From the NCBI RefSeq assembly GCF_000423545.1, contig NZ_KE384033.1, positions 42,817 through 106,816 of the forward strand: a stretch of 64,000 nucleotides of DNA, read 5' to 3'. This DNA is from Metapseudomonas resinovorans DSM 21078. Lineage in GTDB: Bacteria > Pseudomonadota > Gammaproteobacteria > Pseudomonadales > Pseudomonadaceae. Of this stretch, positions 18,394 to 29,324 are shown one piece after another (the stretch's first letter is position 1; each line of letters starts with the position of its first letter). Both the position numbers and the translations under genes were made by a program. A model generated the notes under the pieces. It saw nothing but the letters and a program-made list of their open reading frames with translations, had not been told where the DNA came from and ran no database searches.

Positions 18394-19826
18394 CACTGGG
18401 CTCCTCCAAAGACTTCCACCTGTCTGAAGACGCATGCGGGCGCGGCATGGCCCACGCGCACCACCTGGTTGGGTTCGCCCTTGCCGCAATAGGGCGTGCC
18501 ATGGACCTCGAAGGTACTGGCGTCACCCACTGCGGCGAGGCTGCGCCAGAAGTGCGCCGACACACCCCGGTAATTGGGATTCTTCACCACGCCCTTGAGC
18601 TCGCCATTCTCGATCAGGCGGCCCCATTCGCAGCCGAACTGGAACTTGTTGCGGGCATCGTCGATGGACCAGGAGCGGTTGGTGCTCATCAGCACGCCGC
18701 GTTCGATGCCGCCGATCAGTTGCGCCAGGCTCTGGTCGCCAGGCTCCAGGTTGAGGTTCGCCATGCGATCGATGGGGGCACGGTTCCAGTTGCTCGCCCG
18801 GCTGTTGGCGACCCCGGGCAGGCCGCTGCGTTGCTGGGAAAGCGCACCGCCCAGGGGGCGCAGCAGGCGTCCGTCCTTGATGAGCATTTCCTTGCGGGCC
18901 GGCTGGCCGTCGTCATCAAAGCTGTAGCTGGCCAACTCTTCGGGAATGCCTGGGTCGAAACTGATGTTCAGCAACGCCGAGCCGTACTGGTAGCGGCCGA
19001 AATCGTCCAGGCCGATGAAGCTGGTGCCAGCATAGTTGCGCTCGTCACCGAGGATGCGGTCCAGCTCCAGCGGGTGGCCGATGGATTCGTGTATCTGCAG
19101 CATCATCTGGTCCGGCATCAGCAGCAGGTCGGTGATTGCGCCGGGGGTGTTGGGCGCCAGCAGGAGTTGCAGGGCTTCGTCCGCTACCCGTGCCGCGGCG
19201 CCACCGAAGCCCAGGCGCTGGAGCACTTCGCCACCGCCTTGCTGGCCGCTGCCATAGCCGCCGAAGCTGCGGGTCTGGCTGTCGCCGCCGTCGAAGGCGG
19301 TAACGCTGATACCGGGGTAGGTGAAGCGCAGGTCCTGCCATTGTTCGGCGCCGGCGCTGTTGAGGTAGAGCTGCTCGTGCCGCTGGCTGTCCAGATAGAG
19401 GTTCCAGTTGACCAGTCGCGGATCGTCGGGAATGCGCGCGGACTCCTCGGCCAGCAGCTCGAAGCGTTCGGCGAGGCTCGGGAAGGGCTGGTCCAGTCCC
19501 GGGGACTGATAACGGGCACTGGCTTGTGGAGGCTCCAGACGGCTCTGGTCGACCAGGGCGTAGCGGGCAATTTGCCTGGCGAGCGCCTCGGCCTTGTTCA
19601 GCGCCCGTTGCAGGCCGGCGGGACTGAGGTCGGCGGTGGCCGCATAAGCCTCTACGCCAGCCAGGCGCACGCTGAGCATGGCGCCCAGGTCCTGGCTCAG
19701 TGACGGTGGCTCGGCCACGCCACGGCGCAGCATGGCCTGTTCGGCGGTCTGCCGGACAATGCGCAGGGAATGGAACTCGGCGCGGGTGGTAAGGGCGGCG
19801 AAATGCTGCCTGAGATTTTCGAACAC
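18393..19826 (-). CDS. TldD-like zinc metalloprotease
   Basis: Protein of 477 residues of the TldD/PmbA family with the catalytic motif HESIGH (HExxxH) near residue 246, in QIHESIGHPLELDR. It is the presumed active subunit, working with the TldE-like product encoded just downstream. The N-terminal half forms the modified beta fold of the family. The operon reads away from muxA, with which it shares a 171-base divergent promoter region. No substrate-peptide gene was recognised nearby. Confidence 0.84.
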   Translation of the reverse strand: MFENLRQHFAALTTRAEFHSLRIVRQTAEQAMLRRGVAEPPSLSQDLGAMLSVRLAGVEAYAATADLSPAGLQRALNKAEALARQIARYALVDQSRLEPPQASARYQSPGLDQPFPSLAERFELLAEESARIPDDPRLVNWNLYLDSQRHEQLYLNSAGAEQWQDLRFTYPGISVTAFDGGDSQTRSFGGYGSGQQGGGEVLQRLGFGGAAARVADEALQLLLAPNTPGAITDLLLMPDQMMLQIHESIGHPLELDRILGDERNYAGTSFIGLDDFGRYQYGSALLNISFDPGIPEELASYSFDDDGQPARKEMLIKDGRLLRPLGGALSQQRSGLPGVANSRASNWNRAPIDRMANLNLEPGDQSLAQLIGGIERGVLMSTNRSWSIDDARNKFQFGCEWGRLIENGELKGVVKNPNYRGVSAHFWRSLAAVGDASTFEVHGTPYCGKGEPNQVVRVGHAAPACVFRQVEVFGGAQ

Positions 19827-19997
19827 GGAACACTCCCTGGCCCGGTGAAGTCGATTCTGGCGCGGCCATCGCGTTGCGGTGGCAGGTCAGTAAGCATAGT
19901 AAGTGGCGTAAGCACTAGGTAAATAGCCGGTAAATAGACTTTGCCTTCTGCTTTCAACTGCTTATCGTTCACGCTCTCGCAGACTTCGACCTGAATC

Positions 19998-21266
19998 ATG
20001 TCCCCGATTACTGACAAGACCCCGAAATCCCGTTCCCTTCGTCACTGGCTGACCATCGCCTTCGCGTTGCTCGCGCTTCTGATGCTGATCTGGTGGCTCT
20101 GGCCGGAAACCGCCGCCAAGCCCAGCGGCGAGGGCGGCCGGGGAGGGCCGGGCCGTCCGGGCTTTGGTGCCTTCTCAGGACCGGTACCGGTGCGCGTGGC
20201 GACCATCACCCAGGGCGACTTCCCGGTTTACCTCAAGGCGCTGGGCACGGTGACTGCGCTGAACACGGTGAACGTGCGTGGCCGTGTCGACGGCGAGCTG
20301 GTCAAGCTGCCGTTCGAGGAAGGCCAGCAAGTCAAGGCCGGTGACCTGCTGGCGGTGATCGATCCGCGTCCTTACCAGGTCGCCTTGCAACAAGCCGAAG
20401 GCACCCTGGCGCAGAACCGCGCGCAAATGAAGAACGCCGAGATCGACCTGGCCCGCTACAAGGGCCTCTACGCCGAAGACAGCATCGCCAAGCAGACCCT
20501 GGATACACAGGAAGCCCTGGTGGCGCAGTATCGCGGCACCATCAAGACCAACGAGGCCGCGGTGGCCGAGGCCAAGCTCAACCTTGGCTTCACACAGGTG
20601 CGCGCGCCCATCGCTGGCCGCCTTGGCCTGCGCCAGGTGGACCTGGGCAACCTGGTCAGCAGCGGTGACACCACGCCGCTGGTGGTCATTACCCAGACCA
20701 AACCCATCAGCGTCGCCTTCACCCTGCCCGAGGGGCAACTGCCGGCCGTGGTCGGCCCGTTCCGCGCCGGTCGATCCCTGGTGGTCGAAGCCTGGGATCG
20801 TGGTGACAAGGTCAAGCAGGCCGAAGGCGTGCTGCAGAGCCTGGACAACCAGATCGACACCACCACCGGCACCCTCAAGCTCAAGGCCCGTTTCGCCAAC
20901 GAGGACGAAGCCCTCTTCCCCAACCAGTTCGTCAACATTCGCCTGCGTGCCGAGCTGTTGCCGCAGGCGGTGCTCATCCCCTCGGCTGCCGTGCAGTTCG
21001 GCAGCCAGGGCACCTTTGCCTACGTGATGGACGGCGAGAAGAAGGTCAAGGTCCGCAAGCTGGAAATCGGCCCGGACGACGGCGAACGCACGGTGGTCAA
21101 AAGCGGCCTGCAACCGGGCGAGCGCGTGGTGCTGGAAGGCACCGACCGCCTGCGCGACGGCAGCGACGTGGAAGTGGTGCATGACGCGGACGAGGTTCCC
21201 GTTCAGCCCTCCGAGCAACTCCAGGGCGCCAAGCCTGAAGGCCAGGACGCGAAAGGCGGCGTATGA
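19998..21266 (+). CDS. muxA: MuxA, RND efflux periplasmic adaptor
   Basis: Membrane fusion protein of 422 residues linking the MuxB/MuxC pumps to the outer-membrane channel OpmB. An N-terminal transmembrane anchor lies at about residues 16-35 and there is no lipobox. Biotinyl-lipoyl halves ([20 protein letters not shown] and [14 protein letters not shown]) flank an alpha-hairpin at about residues 120-180, with the beta-barrel and membrane-proximal domains behind. The ATGA overlap with muxB gives tight coupling. In P. aeruginosa the MuxABC-OpmB system exports novobiocin, aztreonam, macrolides and tetracycline. Confidence 0.92.
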   Translation: MSPITDKTPKSRSLRHWLTIAFALLALLMLIWWLWPETAAKPSGEGGRGGPGRPGFGAFSGPVPVRVATITQGDFPVYLKALGTVTALNTVNVRGRVDGELVKLPFEEGQQVKAGDLLAVIDPRPYQVALQQAEGTLAQNRAQMKNAEIDLARYKGLYAEDSIAKQTLDTQEALVAQYRGTIKTNEAAVAEAKLNLGFTQVRAPIAGRLGLRQVDLGNLVSSGDTTPLVVITQTKPISVAFTLPEGQLPAVVGPFRAGRSLVVEAWDRGDKVKQAEGVLQSLDNQIDTTTGTLKLKARFANEDEALFPNQFVNIRLRAELLPQAVLIPSAAVQFGSQGTFAYVMDGEKKVKVRKLEIGPDDGERTVVKSGLQPGERVVLEGTDRLRDGSDVEVVHDADEVPVQPSEQLQGAKPEGQDAKGGV

Positions 21267-24200
21267 ACCTCTCTCGCCTGTTCATCCTGCGACCGGTCGC
21301 CACCACCCTGAGCATGCTGGCGATCCTGCTCGCCGGCCTGATCGCCTACCGCCTGCTGCCGGTTTCCGCGCTGCCGGAAGTGGACTACCCGACCATCCGC
21401 GTCCTCACGCTCTATCCGGGTGCCAGCCCGGACGTGATGACCAGTGCGGTCACCGCGCCGCTGGAGCGCCAGTTCGGGCAGATGCCCGGGCTGACCCAGA
21501 TGTCCTCCACCAGCTCCGGCGGGGCGTCTGTCATCACCCTGCGCTTCAGCCTGGAAGTAAAGTTGGACGTCGCCGAGCAGGAGGTGCAGGCGGCCATCAA
21601 TGCGGCCACCAACCTGTTGCCCAGCGACCTGCCGGCGCCGCCGGTCTACAACAAGGTCAACCCGGCGGATACCCCGGTGCTCACGCTGGCCATCAGCTCG
21701 AAGACCATGCCGCTGCCCAAGCTGCATACGCTGGTGGACACGCGCATGGCGCAGAAGCTGGCGCAGATCAACGGCGTCGGAATGGTCAGCATCGCCGGGG
21801 GCCAGCGCCAGGCCGTACGAATTCGCGTCAACCCTGAAGCCCTGGCGGCCAATGGCCTGAATCTGTCGGATGTACGCAGCCTGGTCGGCGCCTCCAACGT
21901 CAACCAGCCCAAGGGCAACTTCGACGGCCCGACCCGCGTGTCCATGCTGGACGCCAACGACCAGCTGAAGTCCGCCGAGGAGTACGCCAATCTCATCCTC
22001 GCCTACAACAACGGCGCGGCCCTGCGCCTGAAGGATGTGGCCGAGATCGTCGACGGCGCCGAGAACGAGCGCCTTGCTGCCTGGGCCAACCAGAATGAAG
22101 CGGTGCTGCTGAACATCCAGCGCCAGCCGGGCGCCAACGTCATTGACGTGGTGGACCGCATCCAGGCGCTGCTGCCAGCGATCAATGCCAACCTGCCGGC
22201 GGGCATCAGCGTCGTGGTGCTCACCGACCGCACCCAGACCATCCGCGCCGCCATCACCGACGTGCGCCACGAACTGTTCCTCGCCATCGCCCTGGTGGTG
22301 ATGGTGACCTTCCTGTTCCTGCGCCGCATGAGTGCCACCATCATTCCGTCCATCGCCGTGCCACTGTCCCTGGTGGGCACCTTCGCGGTGATGTACCTGG
22401 CCGGCTTCTCCATCAACAACCTGACGCTGATGGCCCTGACCATCGCCACCGGATTCGTGGTGGACGATGCCATCGTCATGCTGGAGAACATCGCCCGCCA
22501 CCTGGAAGAGGGCGAGACACCGCTCAATGCCGCGCTCAAGGGCGCCAGGCAGATCGGCTTCACCCTGATTTCCCTGACCTTCTCGCTGATCGCGGTGCTG
22601 ATCCCGCTGCTGTTCATGGCCGATGTGGTGGGGCGGCTGTTCCGCGAGTTCGCCATCACCCTGGCGGTGGCCATCCTGATCTCGCTGGTGGTCTCCCTGA
22701 CCCTGACGCCGATGATGTGCGCGCGCCTGCTCAAGCGCGAAAGCAAGGAAGAGGGGGGGGGCTTCTACAAGGCCAGCGGCGACTTCATCGACGGCATGAT
22801 CAATTACTACGGCCGGGGCCTGACCTGGGTGCTCAAGCACCAGGGCCTGACCCTGCTGGTGGCCGTCGGCACCCTGGCGCTGACCGTGGTGCTCTACCTT
22901 GCCGTGCCCAAGGGCTTCTTCCCGGTGCAGGACACCGGCGTGATCCAGGGCATCACCGAAGCGCCGCAGTCGGTTTCGTTCCGCTCCATGAGCGAGCGCC
23001 AGCAGAAGGTCGCCGCGCTGATCCTCAAGGACCCGGCGGTAGCCAGCCTGACCTCCTACATCGGCGTCGATGGCGACAACGTCACCCTCAACAGCGGCCG
23101 CATGCTGATCAACCTCAAGCCCCACGGCGAGCGTGACGTGACCGCCAGTGAGGTGATCCAGCGCCTGCAGCCGGAACTGGACAAGCAGAGCGACATTCGC
23201 CTTTACCTGCAGCCGGTGCAGGACCTGACCATCGAGGACCGGGTCAGCCGTACCCAGTTCCAGTTCAGCATGGAATCCCCCGACGCCGACCTGCTCAACG
23301 AGTGGACCGGCAAGTTGGTGGACGCGCTGCGCCAGCAACCGGAGCTGTCCGATGTGGCCAGCGACCTGCAGGACAAGGGCCTGCAGGTCTACCTGAACAT
23401 CGACCGCGACATGGCCGGTCGCCTGGGCGTGGAAATCTCCGCCATCACCGACGCCCTCTACGACGCGTTCGGCCAGCGGCAGATCTCCACCATCTTCACC
23501 CAGGCCAGCCAGTACCGCGTGGTGCTGGAGTCCGCCGCAGGCGAGGTGATCGGCCCGCAGGCACTGCAACAGATCCATGTGGTCACCAGTGGCGGCACCC
23601 AGGTACCGCTCTCCGCCCTGGCCAGGGTGGAAGAGCGCCAGGCGCAACTGGCGATCAACCATATCGGCCAGTTCCCGGCGGTGACCCTGTCCTTCAACCT
23701 GGCACCGGGCGTTGCCCTGGGCGAGGCGGTGGCGGTGATCGAGCGGGTACAGCACGACATCGGCCTGCCCGAAGGCATCCAGACCCGTTTCCAGGGCGCG
23801 GCGGCGGCCTTCCAGGCGTCGCTGTCGAGCACGCTGCTGCTGATCCTGGCGGCGGTGGTGACCATGTACATCGTGCTGGGCGTGCTCTACGAGAGCTACA
23901 TCCACCCGGTGACCATTCTCTCCACGCTGCCGTCGGCGGGCGTCGGCGCCTTGCTGGCGCTGTTGCTGACCGGCAATGACCTCGGCCTGATTGCCATCAT
24001 CGGCATCATCCTGCTGATCGGCATCGTGAAGAAGAACGCCATCATGATGATCGACTTCGCCCTGGAGGCGGAGCGGAACCAGGGCATGTCGCCCAAGGCC
24101 GCGATCTACCAGGCGGCGCTGCTGCGCTTCCGGCCGATCCTGATGACCACCCTGGCGGCCCTGTTCGGCGCCATCCCGCTGATGCTCGCCACCGGCTCCG

Positions 24201-24355
24201 GCGCCGAACTGCGCCAGCCGCTGGGCCTGGTGATGGTCGGCGGTCTGCTGCTCTCCCAGGTGCTGACCCTGTTCACCACGCCGGTGATCTACCTGGCCTT
24301 CGACCGCCTGGCCCGCCGCTTCACCGGCCGCAGCGCGGCGGGGGTGGCGGTATGA
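21263..24355 (+). CDS. muxB: MuxB, RND efflux pump inner-membrane protein
   Basis: RND transporter of 1030 residues (MdtB type) with the 12-segment, two-loop layout. The proton-relay aspartates are in [14 protein letters not shown] near residue 405. [12 protein letters not shown] and similar porter-domain stretches fit the family. MdtB/MdtC-type pumps assemble as mixed trimers, so MuxB should work together with MuxC. It starts inside the muxA stop (ATGA). A run of eight G residues lies at 22754-22761, in the cytoplasmic-side loop; the frame is kept. Confidence 0.93.
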   Translation: MNLSRLFILRPVATTLSMLAILLAGLIAYRLLPVSALPEVDYPTIRVLTLYPGASPDVMTSAVTAPLERQFGQMPGLTQMSSTSSGGASVITLRFSLEVKLDVAEQEVQAAINAATNLLPSDLPAPPVYNKVNPADTPVLTLAISSKTMPLPKLHTLVDTRMAQKLAQINGVGMVSIAGGQRQAVRIRVNPEALAANGLNLSDVRSLVGASNVNQPKGNFDGPTRVSMLDANDQLKSAEEYANLILAYNNGAALRLKDVAEIVDGAENERLAAWANQNEAVLLNIQRQPGANVIDVVDRIQALLPAINANLPAGISVVVLTDRTQTIRAAITDVRHELFLAIALVVMVTFLFLRRMSATIIPSIAVPLSLVGTFAVMYLAGFSINNLTLMALTIATGFVVDDAIVMLENIARHLEEGETPLNAALKGARQIGFTLISLTFSLIAVLIPLLFMADVVGRLFREFAITLAVAILISLVVSLTLTPMMCARLLKRESKEEGGGFYKASGDFIDGMINYYGRGLTWVLKHQGLTLLVAVGTLALTVVLYLAVPKGFFPVQDTGVIQGITEAPQSVSFRSMSERQQKVAALILKDPAVASLTSYIGVDGDNVTLNSGRMLINLKPHGERDVTASEVIQRLQPELDKQSDIRLYLQPVQDLTIEDRVSRTQFQFSMESPDADLLNEWTGKLVDALRQQPELSDVASDLQDKGLQVYLNIDRDMAGRLGVEISAITDALYDAFGQRQISTIFTQASQYRVVLESAAGEVIGPQALQQIHVVTSGGTQVPLSALARVEERQAQLAINHIGQFPAVTLSFNLAPGVALGEAVAVIERVQHDIGLPEGIQTRFQGAAAAFQASLSSTLLLILAAVVTMYIVLGVLYESYIHPVTILSTLPSAGVGALLALLLTGNDLGLIAIIGIILLIGIVKKNAIMMIDFALEAERNQGMSPKAAIYQAALLRFRPILMTTLAALFGAIPLMLATGSGAELRQPLGLVMVGGLLLSQVLTLFTTPVIYLAFDRLARRFTGRSAAGVAV

Positions 24356-24365
24356 GTCGCTTCTG

Positions 24366-24403
24366 CTCCTTCTCCCGCTTGCGGGAGAGGGCTGGGGTGA
24401 GGG
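24366..24403. repeat. short dispersed hairpin repeat in the muxB-muxC gap
   Basis: The stretch contains TCTCCCGC/GCGGGAGA as a hairpin followed by GGGCTGGGGTGAGGG. The complementary form (CCCTCACCCCAACCC next to CTCTCCC/GGGAGAG) occurs at 34027-34059. It looks like a common intergenic repeat of pseudomonads that has inserted between two pump genes which in relatives are almost contiguous. Confidence 0.6.
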
Positions 24404-24431
24404 CAGTCGCGCGCCGCGCGGAGGTCAGTCG

Positions 24432-27400
24432 TTGAACCTCTCCGCCCCCTTCATCCACCGCCCGGTCGCCACCATGCTGCTGAGCCTGGCCATCCTGCTC
24501 CTGGGCAGCGTCAGCTTCGGCCTGCTGCCGGTGTCGCCGTTGCCGCAGATGGACTTTCCGGTGATCACGGTGCAGGCCAGCCTGCCCGGTGCCAGCCCGG
24601 AAATCATGGCGTCCAGCGTCACCACGCCGCTGGAGCGTTCGCTGGGTACCATCTCCGGCATCAACCAGATGACCAGCCGCACCAGCCAGGGCTCGACGCG
24701 GATCATCGTGCAGTTCGAGCTGGACCGGGACATCAACGGCGCCGCCCGCGATGTGCAGGCGGCCATCAACGCCTCGCGCAACCTGCTGCCCAGCGGCATG
24801 CGCAGCATGCCCACGTACAAGAAGGTCAACCCGTCCCAGGCGCCGATCATGGTGCTGTCGCTGACGTCCGACGTGCTGGAAAAGGGCCAGCTCTATGACC
24901 TGGCGTCCACCATCCTGGCCCAGAGCCTGTCCCAGGTTAAGGGCGTGGGCGAAGTGCAGATCGGTGGCAGTTCCTTGCCCGCCGTGCGGGTGGAACTGGA
25001 ACCGCAACTGCTGAACCAGTACGGCATCGCCCTGGACGACGTGCGCACCACCATCGCTGCCGCCAACCAGCGTCGTCCGAAGGGCGCGGTGGAAGACGCC
25101 GGCCGCCACTGGCAGGTGGGTGCCAACGACCAGTTGGAGAAAGCTGCCGACTACGCGCCGCTCATCCTCCGCTACCAGGATGGCGCCGCCCTGCGCCTGG
25201 GCGACGTGGCCACCGTCCGCGACGCGGTGGAAGACCGCTACAACAGCGGCTTCTTCAATGACGACTCGGCTGTGCTGCTGGTGATCAACCGCCAGGCCGG
25301 CGCCAACATCATCGAGACCATCGAAAGCATCAAGCAGCAGTTGCCGGCGCTACAGGCGGTGCTGCCGGCCAGCGTCAAGTTGGACCTGGCCATGGACCGC
25401 TCGCCGGTGATTCGCGCCACCCTGCACGAAGCCGAGCGCACCCTGCTGATCGCCGTGGCCCTGGTAATCCTCGTCGTCTACCTGTTCCTGGGTAATCTGC
25501 GCGCTTCGTTGATCCCTGCACTGGCGGTGCCAGTCTCGCTGGTGGGCACCTTCGCCGTGATGTACCTGATGGGCTTCTCGCTCAACGTACTGTCGCTGAT
25601 GGCGCTGATCCTCGCCGCCGGGCTGGTGGTGGACGACGCCATCGTGGTGCTGGAAAACATCTCGCGGCACATCAACAACGGCATGGCGCCCTTCAAGGCG
25701 GCGCTGCAGGGCACCCGTGAAGTGGGCTTCACCCTGCTGTCGATGAACCTCTCGCTGGTGGCGGTGTTCGTCTCCATCCTCTTCATGGGCGGCATCATCG
25801 ACCGGTTGTTCCGCGAGTTCTCCCTGACCCTGGCGGTGGCCATCCTGGTCTCGCTGCTGGTGTCCCTGACGCTGACACCGATGCTTTGCGCACGCTGGCT
25901 GAAGCCCCACGTGCCCGACCAGGACAGCCGTCTGCAGCGCTGGAGCGAGGCACTGCACACGCGCATGGTCGGCGCCTACGACCGCACCCTGGGCATTGCC
26001 CTGCGTCACCCGCGCCTGACCCTGGTCAGCCTGTTGCTGACCATCGGCTGCAACATCGCCCTGTACGTGCTGGTGCCCAAGACCTTCCTGCCGCAGCAGG
26101 ACACCGGCCAGTTGATCGGTTTCATCCGTGGCGACGACGGTCTGTCGTTCACTGTGATGCAGCCGAAGATGGAAATCTTCCGTCGCGCCGTGCTGGAAGA
26201 CCCGGCCGTGGAGAGTGTCGCCGGCTTCATCGGCGGTGGTGGCGGCATCAACAATGCCTTCATGATCGTGCGCCTCAAGCCCATCGCCGAGCGCAAGGTG
26301 TCGGCGCAGAAAGTCATCGAACGGCTGCGCGCGAACCTGCCCAAGGTGCCCGGTGGCCGGCTGATGCTGATGGCCGACCAGGACCTGCAATTCGGTGGTG
26401 GTCGCGAGCAGCGCAGCTCGCAGTACGAGTACGTGCTACAGACCGGCGAGCTGTCGGACCTGCGCACCTGGCTGCCGAAGGTCACCGCCGCGCTCAAGTC
26501 GCTGCCTGAACTCACCGCCATCGACGCCAACGAAGGGGAGGGCGCCCAGCAGATCACCCTGCAGGTGGATCGCGACACGGCCAAGCGCCTTGGCATCGAC
26601 ATGGCCATGGTCAGCTCGGCGCTGAACAACGCCTACAGCCAGCGGCAGATCTCCACCATCTACGACAGCCTCAACCAGTACCAGGTGGTGATGGAGGTCA
26701 ACCCGAAGTACGCCCAGGACCCGGAAACCCTCAAGCAGGTCCAGTTGATCACCGCCGACGGCCAGCGTGTGCCGCTGTCCAGCTTCGCCCGCTACGAGCG
26801 CAGCCTGGAAGAAGACCGGGTCAACCACGAGGGCCAGTTCGCCTCGGAGAGCATCTCCTTCGACCTGGCGCCTGGCATCAGCCTCGACCAGGCCACCGTG
26901 GCGATCGAGAAAGCGGTGGCCGCCATCGGCCTGCCCAGCTCAGTGATCGCGCGCATGGGCGGCAGCGCCGACGCCTTCCAGAGCACCCAGCAAAACCAGC
27001 CGTGGATGATCCTCGCCGCCCTGGTGTTGGTGTACCTGGTGCTGGGCATCCTCTACGAGAGCTACATCCATCCGCTGACCATTCTCTCCACACTGCCGTC
27101 GGCCGGTGTCGGCGCGCTGCTGGCGATCCTGCTCACCGGCGGGGAGTTCAGCCTGATTTCCCTGCTGGGGCTGTTCCTGCTGATCGGCGTGGTGAAGAAG
27201 AACGCCATCATGATGATCGACCTCGCCCTGCAGCTGGAGCGCCAGGAGGGCATGTCCCCGGACGAGTCCATCCGGCAGGCCTGCCTGCTGCGCCTGCGGC
27301 CGATCCTGATGACCACCATCGCCGCCATCCTCGGCGCCGTCCCGCTGCTGATTGGCGGCACCGAGGGCGCGGAGATGCGCCAGCCACTCGGCGTGGCCAT

Positions 27401-27539
27401 CATCGGCGGCCTGGTGCTGAGCCAGTTGCTGACCCTCTATACGACCCCCGTGGTCTACCTCTACCTCGACCGTCTACGCCATCGCTTCAACCGCTGGCGT
27501 GGCGTGCGCACTGACGCCGCTCTGGAAACACCCCTATGA
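24432..27539 (+). CDS. muxC: MuxC, RND efflux pump inner-membrane protein
   Basis: RND transporter of 1035 residues (MdtC type), the partner of MuxB. The aspartate pair is in AGLVVDDAIVVLEN near residue 400 and the second-half motif [16 protein letters not shown] near residue 920. The start is TTG at 24432, supported by GGAGG 8 bases upstream and by conserved sequence from the first residue (NLSAPFIHRPVATMLL); no ATG is available nearby. A 76-base gap with a dispersed repeat separates it from muxB, unlike the overlapping joins elsewhere in the operon. The stop overlaps the opmB start (ATGA). Confidence 0.92.
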   Translation: MNLSAPFIHRPVATMLLSLAILLLGSVSFGLLPVSPLPQMDFPVITVQASLPGASPEIMASSVTTPLERSLGTISGINQMTSRTSQGSTRIIVQFELDRDINGAARDVQAAINASRNLLPSGMRSMPTYKKVNPSQAPIMVLSLTSDVLEKGQLYDLASTILAQSLSQVKGVGEVQIGGSSLPAVRVELEPQLLNQYGIALDDVRTTIAAANQRRPKGAVEDAGRHWQVGANDQLEKAADYAPLILRYQDGAALRLGDVATVRDAVEDRYNSGFFNDDSAVLLVINRQAGANIIETIESIKQQLPALQAVLPASVKLDLAMDRSPVIRATLHEAERTLLIAVALVILVVYLFLGNLRASLIPALAVPVSLVGTFAVMYLMGFSLNVLSLMALILAAGLVVDDAIVVLENISRHINNGMAPFKAALQGTREVGFTLLSMNLSLVAVFVSILFMGGIIDRLFREFSLTLAVAILVSLLVSLTLTPMLCARWLKPHVPDQDSRLQRWSEALHTRMVGAYDRTLGIALRHPRLTLVSLLLTIGCNIALYVLVPKTFLPQQDTGQLIGFIRGDDGLSFTVMQPKMEIFRRAVLEDPAVESVAGFIGGGGGINNAFMIVRLKPIAERKVSAQKVIERLRANLPKVPGGRLMLMADQDLQFGGGREQRSSQYEYVLQTGELSDLRTWLPKVTAALKSLPELTAIDANEGEGAQQITLQVDRDTAKRLGIDMAMVSSALNNAYSQRQISTIYDSLNQYQVVMEVNPKYAQDPETLKQVQLITADGQRVPLSSFARYERSLEEDRVNHEGQFASESISFDLAPGISLDQATVAIEKAVAAIGLPSSVIARMGGSADAFQSTQQNQPWMILAALVLVYLVLGILYESYIHPLTILSTLPSAGVGALLAILLTGGEFSLISLLGLFLLIGVVKKNAIMMIDLALQLERQEGMSPDESIRQACLLRLRPILMTTIAAILGAVPLLIGGTEGAEMRQPLGVAIIGGLVLSQLLTLYTTPVVYLYLDRLRHRFNRWRGVRTDAALETPL

Positions 27540-29035
27540 ACACCGCCGCCACTTCCCTGAAACCCCTGCGTCGCGCCATGGCCCTGGCCCTTGCCGGCCT
27601 GCTGCTCGGCGGTTGCGCCATCGGCCCGGACTACAAGCGTCCGGAGCAGAGCGTGCCCGTGCAGTTCAAGCATGCCGAGGGCTGGTCCCTGGCCACCCCG
27701 GCCGACCTGGAGCACCGTGGCCGCTGGTGGGAGCTGTACGGCGATGCCACCCTCAACGACCTGCAGCAGCGTCTGGAAACCTCCAACCAGACCCTGGCGC
27801 AGTCCGTCGCCCAGTACCGCCAGGCCCAGGCGCTGGCCCGTGGTGCCCGCGCGTCCTTCTTCCCGTCGGTGACCGGCAATGCCGGCAAGACCCGCTCGGG
27901 CCAGGGTGGCGGCGACAGCACAGTGCGCCTGTCCGACGGCTCCACGGTCACCAGTTCCGGTGGCGGTGGCGTTTCCAAGAGCTATGACGCCAGCCTTGGC
28001 GTGAACTGGGAAATCGACCTCTGGGGCAAGCTGCGCCGCCAGCTGGAGTCCGACACCGCCAGCATGCAGGCCAGCGCCGCCGACCTCGCCGCTGCGCGCC
28101 TCAGCCTGCAATCGGAGCTGGCGCAGAACTACCTGCAACTGCGCGTACTGGATGCCCAGAAGCGCCTGCTGGATGCCACCGTCGCCGGCTACCAGCGTGC
28201 CCTGACCCTGACCCAGAACCAGTACAAGGCCGGCATCGTCACCCGTGTCGACGTGGCCCAGGCCACCACCCAGCTGAAGAGCACCCAGGCCCAGGCCATC
28301 GACCTCAAGTACCAGCGCGCGCAACTGGAAAACGCCATTGCTGTGCTGGTGGGCCTGACGCCCGCCGAATTCAGCCTGGCCGAAGTGGACAGCGTGCCGG
28401 CGCTGCCGACGGTACCGACGCTGCTGCCCTCGCAACTGTTGGAGCGCCGCCCGGACGTGGCCTCCGCCGAACGCAACGTGATGTCCGCGAACGCCCAGAT
28501 CGGCGTGGCCAAGTCGGCTTACTTTCCCAGCCTCAGCCTGAGCGCCGCCGGTGGCTATCGCAGCGGCAGCCTGCACGACTGGATCACCACGCCGAACCGT
28601 TTCTGGTCCATCGGCCCGGAATTCGCCATGACCCTGTTCGACGGCGGCCTGATCCGCTCCCAGGTGGCGCAGGCCGAAGCCAGCTACGACCAGACCGTGG
28701 CCGTCTATCGGCAGACCGTGCTCGACAGCTTCCGTGAAGCCGAGGACTACATGGTCCAACTCGACGTGCTGGAAGAGGAGAGTGAGGTGCAGCAGGAAGC
28801 CCTCGACGCCGCCCGCGAAGCCCTGCGCCTGATCACCAACCAGTACAAGGCTGGCACCGTGGACTACAACAGCGTCGTCACCAACCAGGCCACGGCGCTG
28901 AGCAACGAACGCACGGTGCTGACCCTGATGGGCACCCGCCTGACCACCAGCGTCCGGCTCATCGCCGCCCTGGGCGGTGGCTGGGAGCAGGGGCAGCTGG
29001 AACAGGTGGACCCGGACTCCGAAGCGACGCCCTGA
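27536..29035 (+). CDS. opmB: OpmB, outer-membrane efflux channel lipoprotein
   Basis: TolC-like channel of 499 residues of the OprM/NodT family. A lipoprotein signal ends at Cys27 (LLLGGC) and is followed by the usual AIGPDYKRP. Two outer-membrane efflux repeats cover about residues 80-270 and 290-480. It closes the MuxABC-OpmB operon, overlapping muxC by ATGA. No clear Rho-independent terminator follows; the downstream region is a composite repeat. Confidence 0.93.
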   Translation: MNTAATSLKPLRRAMALALAGLLLGGCAIGPDYKRPEQSVPVQFKHAEGWSLATPADLEHRGRWWELYGDATLNDLQQRLETSNQTLAQSVAQYRQAQALARGARASFFPSVTGNAGKTRSGQGGGDSTVRLSDGSTVTSSGGGGVSKSYDASLGVNWEIDLWGKLRRQLESDTASMQASAADLAAARLSLQSELAQNYLQLRVLDAQKRLLDATVAGYQRALTLTQNQYKAGIVTRVDVAQATTQLKSTQAQAIDLKYQRAQLENAIAVLVGLTPAEFSLAEVDSVPALPTVPTLLPSQLLERRPDVASAERNVMSANAQIGVAKSAYFPSLSLSAAGGYRSGSLHDWITTPNRFWSIGPEFAMTLFDGGLIRSQVAQAEASYDQTVAVYRQTVLDSFREAEDYMVQLDVLEEESEVQQEALDAAREALRLITNQYKAGTVDYNSVVTNQATALSNERTVLTLMGTRLTTSVRLIAALGGGWEQGQLEQVDPDSEATP

Positions 29036-29065
29036 CCTCTGCATCTCCCAGGGAGAAGGATTGCT

Positions 29066-29324
29066 GTGGGGGCGAATTCATTGGCTATGTCTGCGTTGGC
29101 TGTTGCTAGACGGCAACCGGTGAGCGTGGGCGCCTGTAGGAGCCAGCTTGCTGGCGAAAATGTCCGCGTTCGCTAGCAAGCTAGCTCCTACAAGGGATTC
29201 CAGGGCCTTCAACGTTTTACGCAGACAAAGCCAATTCATTCGCCAAGCGGGCCGAAGGTCCGCTCTACAGGCATCCTTTGGGGGCAGCTGCGCTGCCCTT
29301 GGCGAATGAATTCGCCCCTACAGG
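29066..29324. repeat. composite palindromic repeat, copy R1
   Basis: Outer arms GGCGAATTCATTGGCTATG (29071 on) and the inverted CAAAGCCAATTCATTCGCC (29225 on) enclose a REPIN at 29136-29191: GTAGGAGCCAGCTTGCTGGC facing GCTAGCAAGCTAGCTCCTAC. A further small palindrome GGCGAATGAATTCGCC lies at 29301-29316. It fills most of the 411-base gap between opmB and the SDR gene; I see no gene in the rest. Confidence 0.75.

Noticed and set aside
22754..22761. Run of eight G residues in muxB as a possible phase-variation or frameshift site
   Set aside because: The frame is intact on both sides and the run lies in a variable cytoplasmic loop. Length variation cannot be judged from one sequence.
21203..23905. 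900-codon open frame on the minus strand opposite muxB
   Set aside because: It is a GC-rich shadow of muxB: rich in His, Gln, Gly and Ala with no recognisable motifs, while the plus strand carries a full RND pump.
29136..29191. Regularly recurring GTAGGAGC palindromes considered as a CRISPR array or tRNA-like structures
   Set aside because: They occur as inverted pairs scattered over the window, with no array of direct repeats, no spacers and no cas genes. They are REPIN elements.
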